Source of the DNA: Ixodes scapularis | Lineage: Eukaryota > Arthropoda > Arachnida > Ixodida > Ixodidae | Length of the DNA: 64,000 bases | NCBI RefSeq assembly: GCF_016920785.2 | Contig: NW_024609857.1 | Coordinates: forward strand, 128,829,094-128,893,093 | Direction: 5' to 3' | Shown: piece by piece, positions 10,401 to 22,400 of the stretch | Layout of the letters: each line of letters starts with the position of its first letter | How positions within the stretch are numbered: the stretch's first letter is position 1 | The notes under the pieces: model-generated | The model's database searches: none | Told to the model about the DNA's origin: nothing | Seen by the model: the letters and a program-made list of their open reading frames with translations, nothing else | Made by a program: the position numbers and the translations under genes

Positions 10401-13400
10401 TAACCATTTGCTGCATTGCATTCAAACCAGGGAAGAGTTGTGAGGAAACGTGTGGGGCAAGGGCGTCCGTAAACTCCGGTGGGGTGGCACCAACGGTGAA
10501 GGCGGGACGTTGAAAGGTTCAGACTAATGGGTTGCACGAATTCTGTACAAACACCCTCCCCCGAGAGATTGCCCATCCCATTTTTTTTTCATCTGACTAT
10601 ATATAACAAAGATTTTGAAGCATCGCCCTCTCCCCAATTCCTGTTGAACGCAATACAATGTCCGATGGGAATCGCATCAACTGCGCGATCTGCGGCATTG
10701 GTATGTGGTGCAAGCGAGTTCATAGCGGTTTCCCGCATGTTTGTCGCACCATGAAACGCGAATTTGATGCATCCACAGTGTGCGGTATCCGTTCCCGTGA
10801 CATGCTAGTTCAGAGCGGGCTCCTGCACTTTCAACACCAAATGTGTTATATGAGTGGCTCCTAACCATATTAAGTTAGGTGCTAGCAACGAAAGTCGACA
10901 GGACGAATGCCAGCCGAACAGTTGTTGCAGTACTCGTCTACTGATTGTGCTCCAGTGTAAGCATAACCTCTTTCTCGAGTGCCCCCATGCAACTCCCAGT
11001 GGGGGAAAAACGTCACCTGTTCAGACATACAGCAGCACTCATGAAACGAGCGCTCCGGGCTTTTCTAAGAGAGAGCGGCAGAAAAGAAAGCAGACGGCCA
11101 CTTTGCCGAGAGTGTTTGGTTCTCTTCTGCTGCGAGCTGGCGTCGCAGCTCTGCTCGGCGCTGCCGCATTCTAATTGTTCTGTTTTCCGCATGCTCAGTC
11201 TGCTGCGTCTGACATTCCAACAGGTTTTGAGAAAGTCACATTTACACCGCAACTGCAGAGGATGGCACCCAGAAGCAAGACATTCGCAGAGTGCTCGCGC
11301 GCTTACCTTGCACAACACGGCCGCTTTACACCATCCAGTCTCAACATGAGTACACAGTTTCTTTGCACAAAGGCATCACATTCTGCGTTGCCACTGCTTT
11401 TGCCACGCTATTACGCCCAGGAGGTGACTTTTTGCCTACGATCTGTGCGCACAATATCGGTTCCAAGTGACATGCGAGTTTGTAGCAGTTTCCCGCATGG
11501 TTGCCGTACCATGCGACGCGAATCTGCAGGATCCGCAATCTGCGGCATCCGTTCCAGCGACGTACGAGTTCGGAGTGGATTCTTGCGCTTTCTGTCCACG
11601 ATCTGCTCGAATGATATTGGTTCCCGTAACACCCGACTTTGTTGCGCGTTCTGGTGTGCTTATCGCACTGTGACACGCGAATCTGCTGTGTCCGCAATCT
11701 GCAGCTTCAGTTTTTGTTTTACGTGGTTTGTAGCGGCTGCCCCGGCACATATCACTAGTTTTACAGCTAGTTAAGCGCTAGTTTCCCCAGTATCACGTCC
11801 ACGGACAAGCAGCGTGTCGACACACAAACTCCAGACAGCTACCGTCATCTATGAGGGACAGCAGCAACCAGACAACTGACTTGCCAGTTGTCTGGTTGCC
11901 GTTGTCGCTCATAGATGGCGACAACCTTTCCAAGGCCTTTCCACTCTGGTTTTCACCGGAGTGGAAAGGCTGCATTTTTCTAGGCCTAGACGTCTAGGAT
12001 GACGTCCTAGAAGTCATCCTAGACATCATCCTTGAGGTCGTCCTAGACGTTGTCCTTGAGCTCGTCCAAGAAGTTGTCCCTGAGCTCATCCTAGAAGTCA
12101 TCCTTGAGGTCGTCCTAGACGTCGTCCTCGAGGTCGTCCTAGATGTTTTTGAGGTTGTCCTCGAGGCCGTCCTAGAAGACGTCCTAGAGGTTGTCCTAGA
12201 TGCCGTCCTTGACGTCCTAGACGTCGTCCCTGGCGTCGTCCCAGAAGGTGTCTTTGAGGTCGTCCTAGACGTCGTCCTTGAGGTCGTCCTAGACGTTGTC
12301 CTCTAGGCGTCATCCTTGAGGTCGTCCTCTAGGCATCGTCCTAGACGTCATAATGATAACAGCTTCGCTGGTCCTCCATCTTCAAGTGGAAGGGCTTTAC
12401 ATTTTAATAAACTTTTGCTGTCGCATCCTCAAAGATCGCCCACCCCATACTTCTCTTTGTTAATCTCTTACCGGTAAAGCTTTCAATGATTTCTCGAAGG
12501 TGCAATTCCCAGGCAGCCCTCCCCCAATGACCACAAGCTTTTAGTTTGACTAACCGATTGGGCCGGACACAACGTTCGTTTTACTGATGTGCGGACGGAG
12601 TTTTAGTTGGGTCTGCAGGCGTTTCCTAGAGTCATGCAGACAGGTCAGCTGTGTGGGGGGGTCTTCCTCACCTCAAGGCTTAGGGAGAGGGAACAGAGTA
12701 CCGTTTTTCAGACATCTCAGGAAGTTTGAGATAAGAGAAATCTTATAAGAGACCCTGGCACTCCAAAAATGTAATAAATTTTTTTCACACAAAACACTAG
12801 ATTATGGTGTCGGGCACTTTTTAAAATATTTTTCACTGCAGAGTCGCATACATACTGAAAAAGAAAAAACAAACCATCTCAAGTCGAAATCGGAGGGCCA
12901 ACACGGGGCACTGTGACATCATAAAGAATTGGAGTTTTGCAGGGCATCAATCCTCGCAACAACATCCTCGAATTAAATCGATGCCGTTTTTGGTGTTTTA
13001 GTGGACATGAAAATCATATTTCTCAGATACAATTATTTCTATTAACGAGCATGTGCCTTAGATGACCCACAACTTGAAAAGCATTTCATGCGCCTTGACA
13101 TCGTCGCACATGACCATGGCAAAGAGAGAAAGCGCAGACCGAAACACCAGATTTTCGGCCCACGATTTTCCCATGGAAATTGGTTTTCCCTTGAGCCACA
13201 GATATTTTTCTCGGGTCCTCTGGGGCTCCCTAGAGTCCTCAAGCTGCCATGCTTCCTTAGCCATCCCTCTCCTACCGTAAAATACCGGGGAAGCGCCCTC
13301 TTTTAGACAAGTGCCCACGATTGACATTTCCAAAACTTTGGAATTCTGATCACATGTTAAGCACCCACCGCTTCCAGAGCGCCGCAAATCTTCACCACAC

Positions 13401-16400
13401 TGTGGGAGCTGCGATAACACCAGCGGGGATCACGGGGATATCCACTTTCTTGTGATGAAGAGGGAAAGACATCTTGGGGCAGGGGAAACCATTAACTGTA
13501 TTTTCTAGGTCACTTGGGTGCAGTGAGAGGTCCCTACAATGCTAAAGTTCAGCAGCCCAGTTGTAGCCATGTCAGGACCGATGGGGTGAAGATAATGCGG
13601 TGTGTCAATAAACGGTTCTTGACAACAAAACCGGTGGTCCCACGGCTTTTGTGAGACACATCTTGATAAAGTGTGCATGCTGCAATGGTTCCCTCACTTC
13701 TCGTGCACGCTGCTGCCATCTTGATTTTTACTGCTTCAGCCGGACAAGTGCCCATGTCTAGACTAACCAGTTTTTCAGTGAAAGTCAGATAGGCACTTCC
13801 CCAGTATATTATGGTAAGCAAAGTGTTTAGGCACTAGTTAACCGGGTCTGAGCCACCAATTGATACAGAACCATGAGCCCAACACTCCTTTGTATGTGCA
13901 TTGTTACTCACAAGGTCTGTAAGGTTCTGCACTGCTATAATGGACGAATACCAAGACCTGTAGGAGTTTCTCGACTGCCGATAAAGGTATCAAAATAGAA
14001 AAGTCTGACCCACACTTTTTATGGGTCGATTGTTTACACCTTTTGACATGGTAGACGTTGCGGGCGAGGCCTCCGACGGCTTCGAGGTACCGTCTTCTGT
14101 GCCTGCGCGCGAGTTGCCCCTTGCTTTGTTCCCGTCGCAGGTGCTGCAGCAGAAGTTGCAGTACAACTCGCACGTGCGGTCGGACCAGGAGCAGCCCTCA
14201 GCCGGCCTCATAGAGGCATTGGTGCGGCTGGACGCCGTCGAGGTGGGTGGCGCTTTGCATAGCCCCTCCATCCCGTTTGTGGCCGAGAACTTCAGAAGCT
14301 GTTCCCTTGCCTCCGCGACAGATTCTGCAGCGCATCGTGATGCAGTCGAGCCGTCTGCCGAGGGAAAGTGCATTAAAGCTCGGTAAGCTGCGATTCGCTC
14401 ACTTCTGGCTTCTTTGTGCCAGTTTGACAGGTGTGTTTCGCCAAAAGCTCGTTAGCTCGTCGCATCGGCCTGTCCTTGAAGTATGCGGCATTCACCCGGG
14501 AGTTGGGATGTTTTGGACAATCGAGTTGGGACGTGATGTCAGATGTTGCGTTTAATGGTCAGCATGCACCTTGAGCAGACTTCCTTTTGCCATTTGTTTG
14601 GAAGTTAAGAGCCCTAGAACGAAGAAGCCTGTTGCACTTTGAGGTGCTCTTTCGCTAGGTACTCGTTGAGGACATTGAGGTCGAGAAAGAATAACAGCAC
14701 AACTGGCTTGTGTTAAACGGTTTATCCGACTCCTCGTTCGCTCGCGCTCGCGATTCCCCATCCCCCTCGTCTTCTTTTAGCTCCAGACTAAATGTCTCAT
14801 GTCAGTGGTGTTCATTGTTAGTTTTTCAACATCCTCCCCCCCGCTCACGAAGTGAGGAAATTGGGGATAAGATTTACAAAGTTTCCAATGGGTAGAGCAG
14901 CTGCACTGGCCGTCGGATTACACAACCAGACGGCAGCTTAACAGCACACACCCTTACATTTCCATCTCTTCCTGGAAAAACTTAATGACACGTACCAAGG
15001 TCCAAAGATGTCTTGGAGTGATACGGTCAGGCAACAGTACTACATCGCCAACGTTCGGTGCACGGCTGCTGAGCGGTGGTGCAAGGTGGGCCGAACGAAG
15101 CTCTAGTAGGCATTCTTTCTTCCAACGTACCCAGAAGTTGTTCATGAGCCTCTGCCTATATTCCCACCGACGTGTTAGTGAATCTCTCGATGACGCGTGA
15201 GTTGGCTCCGCCTCTGGAAGAGTTATCAATCGCCTTCCTATGAGCGGGGTTCAAGACCGCTGGTTCACTATTATCGGCATGAAGGTAGGTGAGTGGCCGA
15301 GAGTTCAGCGCTGCCTCGATGTCAGTTAATACCGTCGTTGGTTCTTCAAACGACAAGCTCTGCCGTCCAAGAATTTTCCTGAGGCACGTTTTCACCGACC
15401 TCAGCATCCTTTCCCACCATCCTCCCCACCAGGCTGCCCGTTCTACAATGAACTTCCAGGTGATTCGGTGAACACTGCAGAAGTCTTGAGATTCCGCACT
15501 GCGAATAGCCTCCCACAAGGCCGGCAGGTCCTTCGCTGCTCTCTTGAATGTCAGCGCATTGTCGCTATAAATGGTGCTTGGGAGACCTCTTCGTGACGCG
15601 GAGCGTCGCAGGGCCAAAAGAAATGGCACCGTGGCCGCGGTGGATACCAGCTCGAGGTGTAGTGCTTGAGTGGTCGCTCAAGTGAATAAGGCAACGTAGG
15701 CCTTAACGCACTGCCCTGCTGAGTTGACCAACATTGGCCCCGCGAAGTCGATTGCCACGATTTGAAAGGGTTGACTCTCTTCCACTCTGTCCCGTGGTGG
15801 CGGAGCTATGGGGGCCATGGCCGGTTTTGATTGGAATCGTCGACAAATGTGACATTCCGCGATGATCTTCTTCACGGCTCATCGTGAACTTAAGGGGGGA
15901 GGCTGGTCTTTAACTTTTGTTTTTTTATTTTTCATTTATGGTGCTGAAATTTAGTATACTGATGTATTTCTCAGTGGTGATTTCAAATATGCAATTTGTT
16001 TTCAGATAGCTCTACTAGATCTTGAGTTATTAATAAATTTGGAATTTTAATTAGGTCCTCCTTACGGGTCGTTACCATAAAATTGGTCGAAATATATCAG
16101 AAATTTTTATAGAATTTCAATCACCAAGGCATGTTTTGTGCGGTGATGCTATTTTAGGACTGATTTAATGATATTACATCGGTAAAAAACATTTGCAATC
16201 AAGTTGCATAAAACGGGAAGCTATATCTTTTTGAGACTAATTAATTAAAATCATTGTATGATATATAAAGCAACAAAAATAGCATCACCGCATAAAACAT
16301 GCTTTGATGAATGCAATTTTATAAACATTTTTGATATATTCTGAAAACACTTACGATAACGACCCGTAAAGAGGACCTAATTAAAATGACAAATTTATTG

Positions 16401-19400
16401 GTAACTCAAGATCTGGTAAAGCTATCTGAAAACTAATTGCATATTTGAAATCGCCACTGAGAAATACATCAGTATACTAAATTTCAGCACGATAAATGAA
16501 AAATAAAAAACAAAAAGTTAAAGACCAGCCTCCCCCCTTAAGAGCCAAAATCTGTCACGGATTTCTGTCAGAGTGGCCTGCAAGCCTCCATGTAATACTC
16601 TGAGGTGAGCATTCATGACAAGCGACTTGGTGAAGGGGTGATCTCCTAACAGAAGAGTAGGATGTCTCACCTCCTCCAAGGCTGTGGCTTGGTGAAGTCA
16701 GCCTCGAATACGCAAGGTTCCTGTGTCGTCAAGAAAGGGCTGCAGATCGGTTATTCTCTATCCTTTTGAGATACTTCCGCCTTGAACCAGCTCCTGGATC
16801 TCTCTGCCGAAGCATTCTCGTGGAACATTCTTGATCCAGAAAGCTTCTGCATCTCTAATATCACTGCTGTTAGGGGCAGTTCAGGTGACTTGTTCTGTCG
16901 ACAACAACCTTGAACAAATCGTTTTATCCCATGCTGTGACACGCAGCATCTTGGTATAGCTGCTGAAATCCTCCAATGTCAAGATTGCGGTTGGTGCACT
17001 CACAGTGGTCAGTAGTATTTCGACCTGTTGTCGTCTCTCCCCATCAATTCCATTGAGGTTTTCATTTTCTGAGGTACTGCCAATTGGCCAGTTTCCTTCT
17101 TCTCGGGAAAGCCACTCAGGCCCAGACCACCATAACTGAAACGCACTTAGCTGCATTACCGTCTTCCCTCTAGTCAGGGCATCTGCTGGGTTCGCGCCGC
17201 CCGGGCGGTGGTGCCAATTAGAGGGATCGCTTAGTGCTTGTATTTCTGTCACTCGGCTACCGACGAAAGGTTTCCATGCAGTTGCTGTTCCTTTAATCCA
17301 ACCGAGGGTTATCATAGAATCTGTCCAGTACCATAGTGTAACTACGACACCAACCAAAACAGTACACAGATATTTAACCATACGTGCTCCCAAAAAGGCT
17401 CCCATCAGTTGTAGTCGTGAGAGGGTCAGCGTCTTAAGCGGGGCAACTCTGGACTTGGCAAACACCAGAGTGACGCTGACATTTTCTTTTCTGCCCACGG
17501 CGCGAAGATAGGCACAGGCACCATAAGCCTGAGGGCTGGCGTCTGTGAAGACGTGAAGCTCCAGCTTGCTCTCACCATCTGCATTCTTTAAGTGTCTCGG
17601 AGCCATGATGCGTGGCGATTCCTTTAACTCGGAGCACCACGTTGTTCACTCTTGCCGTAGCGCTTCTGGTAGTTCTTCGTCCCATCCCAGACCATGTTGC
17701 CATATACGTTGGAACAAAATCTTTACTCGTATGACATAAGGTGAGAGGAACCCTAGGGGATCAAAGATCCTAGCAGAGGCTTTGAGGACGAAGCGTTTTG
17801 TAGTCATGTTTGTCAAGAGAATCTCCAAGAGATGGTCACTAGAGAACGTGAAGGAATCTGTGGTTTTGTCCCACACCAGTCCCAGTACCTTTGTGACTTC
17901 GTGGGACCTGATTGACGTGATGTGAGGTGAATTATCGACGTTCCCCTCCTTTTGATTGAATACGTTCTGCAGTTGGCTGGAATTGGTATTCCATTTGCGT
18001 AGTTCCATGCAGGCCTCTCTGAGCAATGTCTGTGCTCAGTCAGCGAGCCTGCGGGCTTCTTCGGTGCTTGCGGCTCCATTCAGTAGGTCGTCCGTGTAAA
18101 ATGAGTCCAGCAAAAGAGCCGTGATGTCTTTGTTCGGATCACTTACGTTCTCTAAGTGATGACGAATTGTCGCCCCAAGTAGGAATGGACTGGCAGTTGT
18201 TCCAAAAGGAACTCGCGTCATGCGCCACTCTTTGATATCGGGCAGCGGCTCGCCTGGTCTGGGTGTCTTCTCAAACCAAAGAAACCGGAGAGCATCTCTG
18301 TCACACTCTGCGATTTCTATCTGCAAGAAGGCCTTTTGGATGTCAGCTGTGAGAGCCACCTTTTTCATACGAAATCAAAGCAGCACCGGCAAGGATTCTG
18401 TGTTGATGGTAGGCCCCTTAAGATGGTCGTTGATAGATCTGGTGTTCGGCGCGTGTGTTGAAGCGTCGAACATCACTCGAATTGTTGTCGATTCCGAGTT
18501 GGCCCGAATCACCGCTCGATGAGGCATATAATAAACGCATCCGTCACATGGGGACTTTTCGTTCACCTCTTCCGCGTGTCCGTCCTCAAAGTAATTGCGT
18601 ATCGCTTTGTCATATAGTGCAATGGAGCCATCGTGCTTGAGACGTTAGATCAGGCTGCGGAGTCTAGACCTGGCAGTGATGTACTTAATTCCAAGTGTTG
18701 TTGCTGTCTCCTTCCATGGTAGAGCGACTTTGTAGCGGCCATTCTTCCAACTTATTTTCTCTGCGAATTGTTCGAGTACCGTACTATCTTGCTGTTTCGT
18801 ACTGGTCGGTTCATCCATGATTTCAATGGCCTCCAGCTCGTCGTCTTCGGCGGTCATTGCTACTCCTAACACGCATACCATCAAGTTTGCGGTAGTATTC
18901 GACAAGACTCTCACGGTGCCTGTTGGACCCTGAAAGGTCCATCCTAGACTAGTTGAAATGGCCACCAGGCCGGGGATGGATGATGAGCGGCGTGTTTCGC
19001 CAGTTAACAATCTCCATATTTGGTCAGCGCCAATGAGCAGGCTTATGGCTTCCTCTGCTTGGACGGAGGGAAACATCAACTCGTCAGCGATAGACCCCGG
19101 GATTTTTTTAAGGAACAAGTGTTGGACGGATGTTTCGATGAGATCTTGGCAGATGAATGGGACGACAACGGCTTTTAAAACATACTCCATCATCGCATAC
19201 TGGCCTCGAAGTCGTAGTCTGACCAGTGTGAAGTTCTGTTTTATCACGTCTGAGCCGCTGTTGGCAAATGTGTTAAGCTTCATGCTTCGTTGGCCTATAA
19301 TTTTCAAGTTAAGTTTCCTTGCCAAGTCCTCTGATGAACGTCTTCTGGCTTCCACCATCAATAATACCGCGGATATATGCGCAGCTCTCATCACTCACGG

Positions 19401-22400
19401 CCCAGCTCCTGAAAGTTTGCAGTAGAATGCTCGAAGCTCGGTGAAGCGTCGTATTACTAGTCGTGAGTATATTGGCGGTCTCTTCCGGAACTGGTCTTGT
19501 TGTCTGCCAAAAATAATTGCACATTGACGAGACATGTCGTTGTCTGCATCCAGAACATCTCGTTTGGCTGCGGCAGTCTTTGGACCGATGCCCTCGTTTG
19601 GTGCAGTGAAAACATCTCATGTCTTGCGCTAATCTTCCTTTCTTTTCATCAAGTGCGATGTCAGCAGTATAGGCGCCGGTACTGTGACTGCTGGTTGCAA
19701 AAAAAGCAGTAGTTGTCTGTCCCGCTGGTTTGCAACGCGAACCAGCGGGACAGTTTGTATCGTTTTAGGAGCTATCGTCGGCGCGCTTGCTGGTCTTTTC
19801 TCGAGCGGTCCTGATCGTTCTCTGCTCTCGATTTCCATGCGAAGAAACCGCAAAAGTTTTGCCAGCTCCTCCCCGGCATCCGTTGTCGATGCAGCGACGT
19901 TGACTGCTCCATCGCCAGACGTGCTAGCCCCCTCTTCTCTGCCGGTGGAAACTACAAGTGGTGTTCCGTAGCTTTTGTGGCGATGGTAATCCACAACAAT
20001 GTCCGTTGGAAGACTGGACAGGAGTATGTCCACCATCATTGTGGCGTACGTCGCACTTGAAACATCCAACGAGTGCAAACCGCGAATGTTTGTCTGGACG
20101 TGATCGTACACATTACGCAGTCCTTGGACATCACGCACTGACTTTACCATTGGAAGGTTTCGAAGCCGTTCCAGATATTCCCGCTGAATGTTTTGCTTGT
20201 CGCCAAGGTGTTCAGCAAGTATCTCTATTGCATCTCTGTAGCACGCTGCCGTAGCCTGTAGCCCGGAGACGGTACTGGCGGCAGGCCCAATCAGAAGCGA
20301 CCGCAGGTACTGGAATTTTTCTCCATCAGAGAGCTTGGTGTTCTGATGTATTGAGGCGTCGAACTGCTCCCAGAAGGGTTGCCACTGCGTGAGCTCCTTT
20401 TGATGGTGTAGAAGTTGCAGTGTGGGGAGCTTCACTCCCGTAGCCTGGGATGGGTGGCCCCTGTCGCCGTCGGCTCCCGTAGCGGGTGTAGTTGGCGTTG
20501 CCTGCAACCACGCGATCTTGTTGCGCAGTTCGCTGAGGGTCCTAGCCACTTCGTCTTCATATTCTGCGACAGTGATGTAGTCGGTCTCCAGGTCAACATC
20601 GCTGATGTGTGGTTTGATCTCCTCGTTGACTTTACGGAGTTCCTCATTGCTCGTTACCAGTCTGACTCTCGGGTTCTGGAGAGAAGAGGCATTGACGGCG
20701 GTGGACTGGAGCATGGTCGTTATCTCGTTGATTATCTTCGTATTCTGACTGCGTCGGACTTTACGCTTGGTCTTGAGCCGATCCATTTTCAGGTTGATTC
20801 CTCAAGTCCAAGTCCCAGGTTTCGGCACCAAATAATTGTTGCGCTTTGAGGTGCTCTTTCGCTAGGTACTCGTTGAGGACATTGAGGTCGAGAAAGAATA
20901 ACAGCACAACCGGCCTGTGTCAAACGGTTTATCCGATTTCTCGTTCGCTCGCGATTCCCCATCGCCCTTGTCTTCTTTTAGCTCCGGACTAAATGTCTCA
21001 TGTCAGTGGTGTTCATTGTTAGTTTTTCAACAAGGCCGAAGCTGGCTTTTCTGAGGGCCAGTTGGCCCTCAGGAAAGCGAGGGACTCTTTTCGAGGCTGA
21101 GTCTCCTTTCTGGCACCCGCTTCCGGCGCTCGTCCCTTGCCCTCAACAGGGTGTTATCTTTTTCAGCGGAGGATCCCAGGTACCTGGTGTTGCAGAGCCA
21201 CTGCGTGGTGCTACTTCATCGCCTGTGCGTGGACGTGAGTAGGGGCAGCGGGCCCGGTGCTTGGGACGTGCCTCCGACCGGTGCACTTACTGCGCCTTCA
21301 TTTTTGGTCACGTCAGAATGCCAAGCTCCTGTTGGCTCTGATTGAAGGATAGTGGGTACACCTCGAGACAGCTTGCTTTGAGGCTCAAAATGAAGAGATA
21401 AACAGTGAAAAGCATGAGGTAAGCTATCTTTGGGGGTGAGACAGCAAAACCTTATCAAAAATTAACGATAAACACAAGAGGCACCTGCTACAAACTAGGT
21501 GACACGAGAACTGATACCGCAGATTGCGGACACGGCAAATTCATGTTTTTTGCATCGCGATAAAAGCGTGGGAATTCGTCACAAACTCTTACATTACAGG
21601 AAAGGATACAGCAGACTGCGGACGCGGCAGATACGTGTTCCACGATGCGATAAACGCGTGGAGACCGGACAAACTTGCACGCCATGGGAGCCAATATCTC
21701 GTGTGCAGGTCACGGACAAAGACACGGGAATTTGTTACGAACTCACGCGTCACAGAAACTGTCATTGCGCGCACAGATCTCAAACAAAAACGAGGGAACC
21801 CGTCTACGGAAAGCAATGACGCCCTGCCATTGTCCCGTCGGCGACTGATAAACGCACCGCTTGGGGGCGCGTCACGGCCACCACATTTGCGCATCCACGA
21901 CTGTGCCCGACGGGGACCCCTTGCAGGACGCGGCCATTGCCCGGCGGCTGGCCCGCAGCCGGGAGCTGCTGGATGCCCTGCTGTCGCTGTTCCAGTTCAC
22001 TGAGACCTGCCTGGTGACCTGCGAGTTGGTCGAGTGCCTCCTCCTGTCCCGCATGGCGGTCCTCAACCTGGCTAACCTCGGTGAGCGGCTGGTGCCTTTC
22101 GCCGCCTCTGGCGACGTTGGACGTTTCGGTCGCACGGTAGCGCCGAATCGCGTTTCGACGAAACCCAACTCGGACCTTGCGCGTCTGCGTTGCGTCGCAC
22201 GAGGGTAGAAGGTGGCAGAGTCGGCTACCTGCCTAGCGTCTGCGCCAGATGAATTGCGCCGCACAACGCCGCACCGCCTCGGTACTTCCGTACTCCCTCT
22301 TGTCGCGAGAAAAGAGACGGGAGAGGATGGCGAAGGGACACTGCGAAGAGATGCCACGGTGCTTTTCCGGAGGGCCGAGACTGGATGTCGGCCTTGATTT

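Larger units (their letters stand above)
14630..21032 (-). mobile_element. BEL/Pao LTR retrotransposon, degenerate
   Basis: LTRs of 202 and 196 bp (TG...CA) enclose gag, zinc knuckle, protease, RT, RNase H and integrase segments in BEL/Pao order on the minus strand. The flanking pentamers aagcc (14625-14629) and aggcc (21033-21037) look like a 5-bp target duplication with one change. A primer-binding site starting TGGTGCCGAAACC lies just inside the 5' LTR (minus reading from about 20830). A polypurine tract (the C-rich run at 14832-14846 on the + strand) precedes the 3' LTR. Stops, frameshifts and a 644-bp MITE disrupt pol. It sits antisense in the TRPC4AP intron between exons 3 and 4. Confidence 0.88.

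Noticed and set aside
12098..12313. Minus-strand RLGRPQG-repeat ORF
   Set aside because: It follows the 24-bp minisatellite period and has no start context or neighbours.
12000..12350. CRISPR array
   Set aside because: The units are contiguous with no unique spacers, and the window is eukaryotic.
21499..22003. 159-aa plus ORF over the satellite-like repeat and exon 5
   Set aside because: It runs through repeat units and the exon 5 acceptor. The conserved protein there is in the spliced exon frame.
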